From: Microbacterium murale
Lineage (GTDB): Bacteria; Actinomycetota; Actinomycetes; Actinomycetales; Microbacteriaceae
NCBI RefSeq assembly: GCF_030815955.1
Contig: NZ_JAUSXK010000001.1
Coordinates: 3,534,001-3,598,000, forward strand
Direction of reading: 5' to 3'
DNA: 64,000 nt
Each line of letters begins with the position of its first letter. Position 1 is the stretch's first letter. The notes beneath the pieces are model-generated. The model saw only the letters and a program-made list of their open reading frames with translations. It did no database searches and was not told the origin of the DNA. Positions 18,027 through 26,299 of the stretch are shown here, one piece after another. A program made the translations under genes and the position numbers.

Positions 18027-18773
18027 ATGACCAAGAAGGTGGCACTCGTCGGCGGAACGGGAAAGCTCGGGACGATCATCGGGCAGGTGATCGACGAGCT
18101 CGAGGGGTTCGAAGTCGTTCGTGTTCTCACGTCCTCGAGTGATCTGTCTGAGCTTGATGGTGCAGACCTGGTGGTGGATGCCTCGACGCCCCAGGTGAGC
18201 GTCGACGTCGTACGTGCAGCCGTCGGGCGGGGGATCAATATTCTGGTCGGCACGTCGGGGTGGTCGGCTGAGCGCATCGCTCTCGTGCGCCCGCTCGTCG
18301 AGGCGGCAGGGACCGGTGCCGTATTCATCCCGAACTTCTCGCTCGGCTCTGTCCTGGGCTCGGCCCTGGCGGCCGCGGCTGCGCCCTTCTTCTCGTCGGT
18401 GGAGATCATCGAGGCGCATCGCGACACCAAGACCGACTCGCCGAGCGGTACTGCGGTGCGCACCGCCGAACTCATCGCCGCTGCACGTGCGGAACAGGGG
18501 CCCGTCAACGCCCCCCACGCAGATCAGCGTGCGAGAGGGCAGCAGGTCGCAAGCGTGCCGATCCACTCGCTGCGCAGGCCCGGCGTGATCGCTCGGCAGG
18601 ACGTCATCCTCTCCGGACCAGGTGAGTCTCTCACCCTCACTCACGACACGGTGGACTCCGCCGACGCATACGCCCCCGGCATCCGGCTTGCCGTGCCGTT
18701 CGCGCTTGACGCCCTAGGCGTCTTCGTCGGGCTCGAGAACATGATCGACATCGGGATCCGGACCCGCTCGTGA
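18027..18773 (+). CDS. dapB: 4-hydroxy-tetrahydrodipicolinate reductase DapB
   Basis: NAD(P)H-dependent step of the diaminopimelate/lysine pathway, 248 aa. The Rossmann loop is GGTGKLG at residues 9-15. The active-site segment reads EAHRDTKTDSPSGTA: the catalytic His and Lys of the usual EAHHxHKxDAPSGTA motif are kept, while the second His is Arg. The C-terminus RLAVPFALDALGVFVGLENMID is standard. A downstream gene overlaps the stop (TGATG). Confidence 0.93.
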   Translation: MTKKVALVGGTGKLGTIIGQVIDELEGFEVVRVLTSSSDLSELDGADLVVDASTPQVSVDVVRAAVGRGINILVGTSGWSAERIALVRPLVEAAGTGAVFIPNFSLGSVLGSALAAAAAPFFSSVEIIEAHRDTKTDSPSGTAVRTAELIAAARAEQGPVNAPHADQRARGQQVASVPIHSLRRPGVIARQDVILSGPGESLTLTHDTVDSADAYAPGIRLAVPFALDALGVFVGLENMIDIGIRTRS

Positions 18774-19213
18774 TGACGCGCATCGGCGTCGCCGTCATCG
18801 CGGCGGCGCTGGTCCTTTATTTCGTGCTCATGGGGCAGAAGGCGATTCTGTTCATCGGGAGCGGCGACCCGGTCGGCATCGCCATGGGCATCGCCCTGAT
18901 CGTGCTGCCGCTCATCGGCGTCTGGGCGCTGGTACGTGAGATCCAATTCGGCGTTCACGCAGAGAAGCTCGGCACGAAACTCGACGCCGAAGGCGGCATG
19001 CCGGAAGCCGAGACGGAACTGACGCCCAGCGGCCGCATCGCGAAGAAGGACGCGGAACCGCTCATCCAGCGGTACACGTCCGACACCGACGCGGCCCCCG
19101 ACGACTGGCGGGCACGTTATCGACTCGGTGTGGTTCAGGATGCTGCGGGCCACCGCAAAGATGCTCGGGCGAGCATCCGGGCGGCGATCCGGCTGGCGAG
19201 GCAGAAGGACTGA
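18773..19213 (+). CDS. Membrane protein with C-terminal TPR-like helices
   Basis: 146 aa: two N-terminal membrane helices (IGVAVIAAALVLYFVLMG; GIALIVLPLIGVWALV), a charged linker, and a short C-terminal helical pair (WRARYRLGVVQDAAGHRKDARASIRAAIRLAR) that matches a single tetratricopeptide-like repeat. It overlaps the dapB stop by 1 nt and is probably co-transcribed. Function unknown; conserved proteins of this type are common in actinobacteria. An in-frame GTG one codon upstream is possible. Confidence 0.7.
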   Translation: MTRIGVAVIAAALVLYFVLMGQKAILFIGSGDPVGIAMGIALIVLPLIGVWALVREIQFGVHAEKLGTKLDAEGGMPEAETELTPSGRIAKKDAEPLIQRYTSDTDAAPDDWRARYRLGVVQDAAGHRKDARASIRAAIRLARQKD

Positions 19214-19235
19214 TTCCTTCGCCGGCGCATACCGA

Positions 19236-19661
19236 TCAGGCGAGCGTCGCCTCAAGCGTGATCTCGATGCCTGCCAGCGCCTGAGACACCGGGCAACCGG
19301 TCTTCGCCCCCTCGGCGATCTCCTGGAACAGCTCCTGCGTGAGGCCGGGAACTGTCGCGTTCACATTCAAGTGGCTGCCTGTGATGCCGACGCCAGGTTT
19401 GAAGGTCACCGATGCCGTGGTGTTGACGCGCTCGGGCGGAGTGCCGTTGTCGGCCAGCGCGTTCGAGAGCGCCATGCTGAAGCACGAGGAGTGCGCGGCG
19501 GCGATGAGTTCCTCAGGTGTCGTGGTGGTGTCGGAGCCCTCGCTGCGCGCCTTCCAGTTGATCGGGAACGTGCCGAGGTTCGACGAGGAGAAGGCGACGT
19601 TGCCGGAGCCTTCCATGAGGGAACCGTTCCAGGTGGCGGTCGCTTCGCTTGTGACGGGCAT
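19236..19661 (-). CDS. OsmC/Ohr family peroxidase
   Basis: 141-aa OsmC-family thiol peroxidase. Both reactive cysteines are visible: the first in AAAHSSCFSMALSNAL and the second in GAKTGCPVSQALAG. Such proteins reduce organic hydroperoxides with thiol reductants. The start has a strong ribosome site (GGAGG) 6 nt upstream. It lies 71 bp downstream of DUF4395 and thioredoxin genes on the same strand, so the three may form a thiol-redox operon. Confidence 0.9.
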   Translation of the reverse strand: MPVTSEATATWNGSLMEGSGNVAFSSSNLGTFPINWKARSEGSDTTTTPEELIAAAHSSCFSMALSNALADNGTPPERVNTTASVTFKPGVGITGSHLNVNATVPGLTQELFQEIAEGAKTGCPVSQALAGIEITLEATLA

Positions 19662-19732
19662 GGTTCCTCCAAGGGTCGTGACAGAGTGTGCGGCCAGCCT
19701 ATCGACCTGGAGGCCGGCGGGGAACCGCCGGC

Positions 19733-20302
19733 TCAGGCGTGGGCAGTCCTGCCGACGACGCCGGCACGCTGCAGAAGCAGGTAGATCTGGCAACCGAGGC
19801 AGAAGTTGAACGCCGCGTTGAGGAATGCAGCGATGAAGGCGGCTCCGGCCGCGACGGGAAGCGCCCACGGTACGCCCAGCAGGTGCAGCACGAGACCGAT
19901 CGTGACCACGAAAAGACCGACGCCCTGCGCGAAGCGCGGCGGTCGCGGATCCTCAAGCGCCGCCGGGGGAGCGAGACGCGGACGGATGATGCGGCGGAAG
20001 AGCACACCCCACGGCGCCGTGCGCGGCGACGACACGCCCCACAGGAACAGCAGCGCGATGATGACGAGGAGCAGGAAGCCGGGGTCGAGCGCGCGTTGCG
20101 TCAGAGTGGCTGCGGGGAGTGCCCAGCCGGCATCGGACACGAGGACTGCGTCGGCGAGGGGTTGGTATGCGAACCACGTGGCGCCCGCTTGCGCGGTGGA
20201 GATCCCGACCAGGCTCAGCAGCAGTGCGACGAGCAGCAGTACGGTCGTGATGGTCGCGGCGAAGCGCGGTCCTCGCGGGTCGATGCCGGCGGGCTCGCTC
20301 AT
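19733..20302 (-). CDS. DUF4395 membrane protein with CxxC motif
   Basis: 189 aa, about four membrane helices, with a cytoplasmic-looking segment RRIIRPRLAPPAALEDPRPPRF. Near the C-terminus it carries CLGC in FNFCLGCQIYLLL, a CxxC dithiol typical of this family. Function unknown, but the motif and co-occurrence with thioredoxin and sulfurtransferase genes suggest thiol or electron transfer across the membrane (inference). It overlaps the thioredoxin gene stop by 4 nt and has AGGAG before the ATG. Confidence 0.83.
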   Translation of the reverse strand: MSEPAGIDPRGPRFAATITTVLLLVALLLSLVGISTAQAGATWFAYQPLADAVLVSDAGWALPAATLTQRALDPGFLLLVIIALLFLWGVSSPRTAPWGVLFRRIIRPRLAPPAALEDPRPPRFAQGVGLFVVTIGLVLHLLGVPWALPVAAGAAFIAAFLNAAFNFCLGCQIYLLLQRAGVVGRTAHA

Positions 20303-20739
20303 TTCTGCTCCTGACGGTGAAGTGTGAGTACGGATGCGAGTGCATCTTCGATCGCGCTGCGATGCGGCACCCCGCCCCAACGCGACAGCACCGCCCCCGA
20401 CGCGTCGACGAGAAAGGTCGTCGGCGTCTGCAGCACGTGATAACGAGTGGCGAGGTCATTGCGATTCGTCAGATCGATCTCGACGTGACTGACGCCGGAG
20501 TGCGCGTCGGCGATCTGGCCGAGCAGACGTCGCACCTGCGGGCATCGCGCGCACAGCTCGGTGCTGAACTGCACCAGCGTGGCGGTCTCGTCGAACGTCG
20601 ATCCGGCGAGGTCCTCCGATCGAACCTGAAGGTGTCCGCCTGAGCGCCGTCGGCCGTCCTGTGCGCGCACGAAGATTCCGCACACGATCGCGAGTGCCAC
20701 GATGGCGCCGGTGATCACGAATGCGATGGAGACGGACAT
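20299..20739 (-). CDS. Membrane-anchored thioredoxin family protein
   Basis: 146 aa with one N-terminal membrane helix (SIAFVITGAIVALAIVCGIF) and a thioredoxin fold facing outward or inward from it. The active site is CARC in STELCARCPQVRRLL, and the cis-Pro loop is TPTTFLVD. First gene of an apparent operon with DUF4395 and OsmC. TATTCT 6 nt before the ATG suggests a leaderless mRNA. Likely role: redox partner of the neighbouring membrane dithiol protein and peroxidase. Confidence 0.87.
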   Translation of the reverse strand: MSVSIAFVITGAIVALAIVCGIFVRAQDGRRRSGGHLQVRSEDLAGSTFDETATLVQFSTELCARCPQVRRLLGQIADAHSGVSHVEIDLTNRNDLATRYHVLQTPTTFLVDASGAVLSRWGGVPHRSAIEDALASVLTLHRQEQK

Positions 20740-20745
20740 TCCCCG

Positions 20746-20751
20746 AGAATA
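20746..20751 (-). promoter_or_regulatory. -10 hexamer, leaderless promoter of thioredoxin operon
   Basis: TATTCT, 6 nt before the ATG at 20739. Confidence 0.6.
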
Positions 20752-20839
20752 CGTCGCGCAGCGGCGTTCGCTGCGGATATGACAGAGGATGACGTGCGAC
20801 CCTCGTGCCGTCATCCGCCTGCGATGTCTGAGAGCCGGG

Positions 20840-20845
20840 TATCGT
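20840..20845 (+). promoter_or_regulatory. -10 hexamer, leaderless promoter of thyA
   Basis: TATCGT, 7 nt before the ATG at 20853; it supports that ATG over the GTG at 20844. Confidence 0.5.
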
Positions 20846-20852
20846 GGCAGGC

Positions 20853-21662
20853 ATGAGCGCAGCCGTCCCCACGCCGTACGAAGACCTGCTCCGTGATGTG
20901 CTGGACTCCGGTACCCATAAAGACGATCGCACCGGCACGGGCACGACGAGCGTCTTCGGCCGGCAGATCCGCTTCGACCTGTCGAAGGGGTTCCCGCTGA
21001 TCACGACGAAGCGCGTGCACTTCAAGTCGATCGCGTATGAGCTGCTCTGGTTCCTCCGCGGTGACTCCAACGTGAAGTGGCTGCAGGACAACGGCGTCTC
21101 CATCTGGGATGAGTGGGCGGACGCCGACGGTGATCTCGGTCCGGTCTACGGGGTGCAGTGGCGCTCCTGGCCGACGCCGGACGGCGGACACATCGACCAG
21201 TTGGCGCAGGTGATCGACCAGATCCGCGTCACCCCCGACTCTCGGCGACTGATCGTCTCGGCCTGGAACCCCGCCGACATCCCCGACATGGCTCTGGCTC
21301 CCTGCCACGCGCTGTTCCAGTTCTATGTCGCCGACGGCAAGCTGTCGTGCCAGCTGTATCAGCGCAGCGCCGACATGTTCCTCGGCGTGCCGTTCAACAT
21401 CGCCAGCTACGCGTTGCTGACCATGATGATCGCGCAACAGGTCGGACTGGAACCCGGCGACTTCGTCTGGACCGGCGGCGACTGCCACGTCTACGACAAC
21501 CACCTCGAGCAGGTGCGCGAGCAGTTGACGCGCGACGCCTACCCGTACCCGACCCTCCGCTTCGCGCGGAAGCCGGAGTCGATCCTCGACTACGAGTACT
21601 CCGACTTCGTGGTCGAGGACTATCAGCACCACTCTCCGATTCGCGCGGCGGTGGCGGTGTGA
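20853..21662 (+). CDS. thyA: Thymidylate synthase ThyA
   Basis: Makes dTMP from dUMP with methylene-tetrahydrofolate, 269 aa. The catalytic Cys lies in [14 protein letters not shown]; dUMP-binding segments DDRTGTGT and [18 protein letters not shown] are present, and the C-terminus is the short-chain (non-insert) form. Its GTG-TGA end overlaps the folA GTG (GTGA), so the dTMP cycle is coupled: ThyA makes dihydrofolate, which FolA recycles. Confidence 0.96.
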   Translation: MSAAVPTPYEDLLRDVLDSGTHKDDRTGTGTTSVFGRQIRFDLSKGFPLITTKRVHFKSIAYELLWFLRGDSNVKWLQDNGVSIWDEWADADGDLGPVYGVQWRSWPTPDGGHIDQLAQVIDQIRVTPDSRRLIVSAWNPADIPDMALAPCHALFQFYVADGKLSCQLYQRSADMFLGVPFNIASYALLTMMIAQQVGLEPGDFVWTGGDCHVYDNHLEQVREQLTRDAYPYPTLRFARKPESILDYEYSDFVVEDYQHHSPIRAAVAV

Positions 21663-22156
21663 ACGCAGTGCCGCTCGAACTGCCGTGGGTCGGATTGATC
21701 TGGGCCGAGGCTGCCGGTGGTGTGATCGGCGCGTCGGGGGGCATGCCTTGGCATGTGCCGGAGGATCTCGCGCACTTCAAAGAGACCACTCTCACCGCGC
21801 CGGTCGTGATGGGCCGCAAGACGTGGGATTCGCTGCCTGAGCGCTTCCGTCCGCTGCCGGATCGAGAGAACATCGTCATCACGCGCCAGCAGGATTGGGC
21901 AGCCGACGGCGCCCGTCGCGCCGCAGACCTTGCCGACGCGGTCCGCGGACTCCAGAAGATCTGGATCATCGGCGGCGCGGAGATCTTCGCCCAAGTGATT
22001 CAAGATGCCGATCGCCTGGAGGTCACCGAACTCGATCTCGAGGTCGAGGGCGATGCCTTTGCGCCCTCCAAGGAGGGCTGGCGACTCGTCGACGAGGGGG
22101 AGTGGCAGACCTCGCGCACCGGCATCCGATTCCGCTTCCTCGGATACGAGCGCTGA
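21659..22156 (+). CDS. folA: Dihydrofolate reductase FolA
   Basis: 165 aa. Conserved features: [25 protein letters not shown] (substrate loop with Trp, Pro and catalytic acidic residue in PEDL), [12 protein letters not shown] (NADPH binding) and [15 protein letters not shown] start inside the thyA stop. Its own stop overlaps the next start (TGATG), so thyA-folA-SDR read as one transcription unit. It is the target of trimethoprim-type antifolates. Confidence 0.95.
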   Translation: MNAVPLELPWVGLIWAEAAGGVIGASGGMPWHVPEDLAHFKETTLTAPVVMGRKTWDSLPERFRPLPDRENIVITRQQDWAADGARRAADLADAVRGLQKIWIIGGAEIFAQVIQDADRLEVTELDLEVEGDAFAPSKEGWRLVDEGEWQTSRTGIRFRFLGYER

Positions 22157-22917
22157 TGCCCACTGCGCTGATCACCGGCGCCAGCGCGGGTCTCGGTGCG
22201 GAGTTCGCCCACCAGCTCGCGGCGCGCGGCGCCGATCTCGTGCTGGTCGCACGCTCGGCGGAAGCGCTCGAGAGGCTCGCCGCTGCGCTGCGAACCGACC
22301 ACGGGGTCGTCGTCGAGGTCCTGCCGGCCGATCTGGTGAACGAGGATGACGTAGCCCGTGTCATCGAACGGATCGCTGAGCCGCAGCATCCGATCGACCT
22401 GCTCGTCAACAACGCCGGCTTCGGACTGCCGCTGCACTTCGCCGACAACGACATCGATGACGAGGTGCGGCATCTGCGCATCCACGTCGAGGCGCCGATG
22501 CGACTGATGCACGCGGCCCTCGGCACGATGCGGGGACGCGGAGGACGCATCGTCAACGTCGCCTCGGTGGCAGGATTCATCTCGCGTTCGACCTACTCCG
22601 CATGCAAGCAGTGGCTGATCGGCTTCAGCCGGTGGGCGAACGCCGAGTATGCGCGCGACGGAGTGACCGTGACGGCGGTCTGTCCCGGCTTCACCCACAC
22701 GAGTTTCCACGAGCGCATGGGGCTGGAGCCGGGCCACGAGGGCATACCGGCGATCGGTTGGTTGGACGCGAAGGATGTGGTGCGCGACGGCCTGCGCGAC
22801 GCGGCTCGCGGCAAGGCGGTGTCTGTCCCTTCGCTGCGCTACAAGCTCGTCGTCGCGCTCACGAAGATCCTGCCCTCGTCGCTGACAGCCCGCGCTGCGA
22901 GGCGTGGGCGAGTCTGA
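22156..22917 (+). CDS. Short-chain dehydrogenase/reductase
   Basis: 253 aa classical SDR: NAD(P)-binding TGASAGLG, the NNAG motif in LLVNNAGFGL, catalytic Ser in VNVASVAGF and the YxxxK pair in STYSACKQW. Arg in LVLVARSAEAL suggests NADP preference (inference). It overlaps the folA stop by 1 nt, but no folate role is known for this subgroup. The substrate is unknown. Confidence 0.9.
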   Translation: MPTALITGASAGLGAEFAHQLAARGADLVLVARSAEALERLAAALRTDHGVVVEVLPADLVNEDDVARVIERIAEPQHPIDLLVNNAGFGLPLHFADNDIDDEVRHLRIHVEAPMRLMHAALGTMRGRGGRIVNVASVAGFISRSTYSACKQWLIGFSRWANAEYARDGVTVTAVCPGFTHTSFHERMGLEPGHEGIPAIGWLDAKDVVRDGLRDAARGKAVSVPSLRYKLVVALTKILPSSLTARAARRGRV

Positions 22918-22924
22918 GACGAGG

Positions 22925-23458
22925 TCAGCGGAACCGCCCGAGGTGGATGCCGGCGTAGGCCAGCGCTGCCACGGTTTCGCCATCGGAGATCCGCCCGTCC
23001 GCGATCATGCTCAGCACTTCGTCGAAGTGCACCCACGCGACGTCTTCGATGCCCTCCTCCTCGAGTGCTCCGCCGTCGGCTGCGTGCAGTCCGCGAGCGA
23101 GGAAGACGTGCTCTGGTGCCACTGTCACGCCGTTCAGTGCGTTCATGGTGCCGATCGCGATCCATTCATCCGCGCGCAGTCCCGTCTCCTCGAGCAGTTC
23201 GCGCTGTGCCGCGATCAGCGCGTCCTCGCCGTCGCTTCCACCGGCCGGCACCTCGACCGAGCGCCCGACCGTGTAGCGATCGAGGGTGACGAGGCACACC
23301 CGCTCCTGATCGTCGAGCGCGACGATGAAGACGGCTGGATGATGCAGCGTCACCACCCCGTATATCCCGTCACCCGCTGGCCCGGTGACAGCATCCTCAC
23401 GCACCGAGATCCAGGCATTCTCATACATGATCCGGGAGTCGTTGGTCCGCCACGTCAT
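22925..23458 (-). CDS. NUDIX hydrolase, ADP-ribose pyrophosphatase-like
   Basis: 177 aa. The Nudix box is GSDGEDALIAAQRELLEETG followed by hydrophobic residues (GxxxxxAxxRELxEETG form). The preceding strand SVEVPAG matches ADP-ribose/nucleoside-diphosphate-sugar hydrolases. Start ATG 23458 is supported by the hexamer TAGGCT 7 nt upstream; ATG 23494 has neither a ribosome site nor such a hexamer. Divergent from dapA. Confidence 0.87.
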   Translation of the reverse strand: MTWRTNDSRIMYENAWISVREDAVTGPAGDGIYGVVTLHHPAVFIVALDDQERVCLVTLDRYTVGRSVEVPAGGSDGEDALIAAQRELLEETGLRADEWIAIGTMNALNGVTVAPEHVFLARGLHAADGGALEEEGIEDVAWVHFDEVLSMIADGRISDGETVAALAYAGIHLGRFR

Positions 23459-23465
23459 GCCCTGG

Positions 23466-23471
23466 AGCCTA
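23466..23471 (-). promoter_or_regulatory. -10 hexamer, leaderless promoter of NUDIX gene
   Basis: TAGGCT, 7 nt before the ATG at 23458. Confidence 0.55.
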
Positions 23472-23501
23472 TCCGGCGTGATGAGTTCGAGCATGAACCG
23501 A

Positions 23502-23507
23502 TACGCT
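23502..23507 (+). promoter_or_regulatory. -10 hexamer, leaderless promoter of dapA
   Basis: TACGCT, 6 nt before the ATG at 23514; 30 bp from the divergent NUDIX hexamer. Confidence 0.6.
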
Positions 23508-23513
23508 GGAACC

Positions 23514-24491
23514 ATGACGCACTCGGGCAATCCTTTCGGACAGGTTCTCGTCGCGCTCGTCACTCCGATGACGGCCGACGGCGAAGTCGACTGGCCCGCC
23601 GTCGAGAAGCACATGGATGACGTCATCACCGCTGGTGCAGACGGCATCGTCGTGACGGGAACGACCGGCGAGACCTCGACGCTCACCGACCCGGAGAAGC
23701 TCAAGCTCGTCGAGGTCGGCAAGTCCGTCGCCGCCGGTCGCGCGAAGATCATCACCGGGGGCGGCTCGAACGAGACCGCGCACGCGATCGAGCTCTACAA
23801 AGCCAGCGAGAAGGCCGGCGCCGACGGCATCATGATCGTCACGCCGTACTACAACAAGCCCACGCAGGCCGGTATCCTGACGCACTTCCGCCTCGTCGCG
23901 GACGCCACAGACCTGCCGGTGATCCTGTACGACATCCCCGGCCGCACGGGTGTGCCGATCAAGTACGAGACGATCCTGCGTCTCGCGAAGCACCCCAACA
24001 TCCTCGCGGTCAAGGACGCCAAGGGCGACTTCAGCGAGGTCAGCCGTGTGCTGAACCAGACCGATCTGATGTACTTCTCCGGCGACGACGCGAACGCCCT
24101 GCCGCACCTCGCGATCGGTGCGACCGGCCTGATCGGTGTGACCGCGAACATCACGGCGACGCCGTACCGCACGATCGTGGATGCAGTGAACCGCGGAGAT
24201 CTCGCGGCCGCGACCGCAGAGCACAAGCGACTCGAGCCTCTCGTGCGCGCCACTATGACGCATGTCCCTGGCACTGTGTCCGCGAAGTACATCCTGCACG
24301 GCCTCGGCCGCATCTCCAGTCCCCGCGTCCGCCTGCCCCTCGTGGGGCCGGAGGAGTGGGAAGCCGCGCTCATCGAAGACGAGCTCGCCCTCGTGACCGA
24401 TGTTCCCGGCGCCGATTTCTCGAACTTCCGCCCCGACCGCAACGCGGCCGCCGGCGGCGCGTTGCCGAAGGTGCATGGCACGACGCGCTGA
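23514..24491 (+). CDS. dapA: 4-hydroxy-tetrahydrodipicolinate synthase DapA
   Basis: First committed enzyme of diaminopimelate/lysine synthesis, condensing pyruvate with aspartate semialdehyde; 325 aa. TIM-barrel signatures: VVTGTTGETSTLT, the Tyr in VTPYYNKPTQ and LYDIPGRTGV, and the Schiff-base Lys in ILAVKDAKGD. ATG 23514 is fixed by the promoter hexamer 6 nt upstream. RNase J follows after 68 nt on the same strand, as in many actinobacteria. Confidence 0.96.
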   Translation: MTHSGNPFGQVLVALVTPMTADGEVDWPAVEKHMDDVITAGADGIVVTGTTGETSTLTDPEKLKLVEVGKSVAAGRAKIITGGGSNETAHAIELYKASEKAGADGIMIVTPYYNKPTQAGILTHFRLVADATDLPVILYDIPGRTGVPIKYETILRLAKHPNILAVKDAKGDFSEVSRVLNQTDLMYFSGDDANALPHLAIGATGLIGVTANITATPYRTIVDAVNRGDLAAATAEHKRLEPLVRATMTHVPGTVSAKYILHGLGRISSPRVRLPLVGPEEWEAALIEDELALVTDVPGADFSNFRPDRNAAAGGALPKVHGTTR

Positions 24492-24559
24492 GACGACGGG
24501 CGCGTCGCGCGCCCATAAGCACGAACGGGCACGACGTGTGTCCGACTGAGGAGACATCA

Positions 24560-26236
24560 ATGTCCATTCCCATCTCCGCCCCCGCACCGCTCGCCGAAGG
24601 CGCTCTCCGTGTCATCCCTCTGGGTGGCCTCGGCGAGATCGGTCGCAACATGACGACCTTCGAGTACGACGGCAAGATCCTGATCGTCGACTGCGGCGTG
24701 CTGTTCCCGGAAGAGCACCAGCCAGGCGTCGATCTGATCCTGCCCGACTTCGAGCCCATCAAGGATCGCCTCGACGACATCGTCGGAGTGATGCTGACAC
24801 ACGGCCACGAGGACCACATCGGTGCTGTGCCCTATCTGTTGCGCCTGAAGGGCGACATCCCGCTGATCGGTTCCGGCCTGACCCTCGCGCTCGTGGAAGC
24901 GAAGCTCAAGGAGCACCGGATCAAGCCGTACACCCTCACGGTGAAGGAGGGCCAGCAGGAGAAGGTCGGTCCCTTCGATCTCGAGTTCATCGCGGTCAAC
25001 CACTCCATCCCCGACGCGCTGGCGGTCGCCATCCGCACGCCCGCCGGAATGGCGCTCGCGACCGGCGACTTCAAGATGGACCAGCTGCCGCTCGACGGCC
25101 GCATCACCGACCTGCGCGCGTTCTCGCGCCTCGGCGAAGAGGGCGTTGATCTGTTCCTCGTCGACTCGACCAACGCCGACGTTCCCGGTTTCACGCCCAC
25201 GGAGCGCTCGATCGGCCCCGTGCTCGACCAGGTGATCGCGAAGGCTCCGCGCCGGGTCATCGTCGCCAGCTTCTCCAGCCACGTGCATCGCGTCCAGCAG
25301 GTGCTGGACGCCGCTCACGCGAACGGACGACGCGTCGCCCTGCTCGGCCGCAGCATGGTGCGCAACATGACGATCGCCGCCGACCTCGGCTACCTCAAGG
25401 TGCCGGAGAACGTGCTGATCGACTACAAGAAGGCCAGAGATCTCCCCGACGAGAAGATCGTCTACATGTCCACCGGCTCGCAGGGCGAGCCGATGGCGGT
25501 GCTCAGCCGCATGGCCAATCTCGACCACGCGATCGAGGTGGGCGAGGGCGACACGGTGATTCTCGCGTCCAGCCTGATCCCCGGCAACGAGAATGCGGTG
25601 TACCGCGTGATCGACGGGCTGACCAAGCTCGGAGCCAACGTCGTGCACAAGGCCAACGCGAAGGTGCACGTCTCAGGACACGCGGCTGCAGGCGAGCTGA
25701 TCTACTGCTACAACATCCTGCGGCCGAAGAACGTGCTGCCGGTGCACGGCGAGTATCGCCACCTCATGGCGAACGCCAAACTCGCGCAGGCCACCGGCAT
25801 CCCGGAGGCGAACACGATCCTCGCGTCGAACGGCACGATCATCGACCTCAAGGACGGCCGGGTGCACATCGCGGGCCAGCTCGACATCGGGTTCGTTTAC
25901 GTGGACGGCTCCACGGTCGGAGAGATCACCGATGCCGATCTCAAGGATCGCCGGATTCTCGGTGAGGAGGGCTTCGTCTCGATCATCATCGTGGTGGATG
26001 CCGCGACCGGCCGCATCATCACGGGGCCGGAGATCCATGCCAGAGGCATCGCCGAGGACGACTCGGTGTTCGATGATGTGGTCCCGAAGATCGTGGCGGC
26101 ACTGAAGGAGGCCTCAGGCAACGGAGTCCGCGACACCCACGCGTTGTCTCAGGTGGTTCGCCGCACTATCGGTCGCTGGGTGAACCAGAAGCTGCGCCGT
26201 CGTCCGATGATCGTCCCGCTCGTCATCGAGGCGTAG
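24560..26236 (+). CDS. rnj: Ribonuclease J
   Basis: Metallo-beta-lactamase/beta-CASP ribonuclease with 5'-3' exo- and endonuclease activity, 558 aa. The metal site HGHEDH covers residues 82-86 region (LTHGHEDHIGA), with a further His in NHSIPDA and Asp in ATGDFKMD; the beta-CASP region contains STNADVPGFTPTE and a C-terminal GEIT domain. Ribosome site GAGGAG before ATG. With PNPase in the same window, two central RNA-decay enzymes are present. Confidence 0.95.
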   Translation: MSIPISAPAPLAEGALRVIPLGGLGEIGRNMTTFEYDGKILIVDCGVLFPEEHQPGVDLILPDFEPIKDRLDDIVGVMLTHGHEDHIGAVPYLLRLKGDIPLIGSGLTLALVEAKLKEHRIKPYTLTVKEGQQEKVGPFDLEFIAVNHSIPDALAVAIRTPAGMALATGDFKMDQLPLDGRITDLRAFSRLGEEGVDLFLVDSTNADVPGFTPTERSIGPVLDQVIAKAPRRVIVASFSSHVHRVQQVLDAAHANGRRVALLGRSMVRNMTIAADLGYLKVPENVLIDYKKARDLPDEKIVYMSTGSQGEPMAVLSRMANLDHAIEVGEGDTVILASSLIPGNENAVYRVIDGLTKLGANVVHKANAKVHVSGHAAAGELIYCYNILRPKNVLPVHGEYRHLMANAKLAQATGIPEANTILASNGTIIDLKDGRVHIAGQLDIGFVYVDGSTVGEITDADLKDRRILGEEGFVSIIIVVDAATGRIITGPEIHARGIAEDDSVFDDVVPKIVAALKEASGNGVRDTHALSQVVRRTIGRWVNQKLRRRPMIVPLVIEA

Positions 26237-26250
26237 GCCATTCGGGGGGA

Positions 26251-26272
26251 AAGCCGCGTCATTACGCGGCTT
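26251..26272 (+). terminator. Hairpin terminator after RNase J
   Basis: AAGCCGCGT and ACGCGGCTT, 9-bp perfect stem with loop CATT, 15 nt after the stop. It is followed by only two T's, so efficiency is uncertain. Confidence 0.65.
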
Positions 26273-26287
26273 GTCGGCGCCTCGCCG

Positions 26288-26293
26288 TAGGCT
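26288..26293 (+). promoter_or_regulatory. -10 hexamer, leaderless promoter of ftsK
   Basis: TAGGCT, 6 nt before the ATG at 26300. Confidence 0.65.
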
Positions 26294-26299
26294 TTCAAC

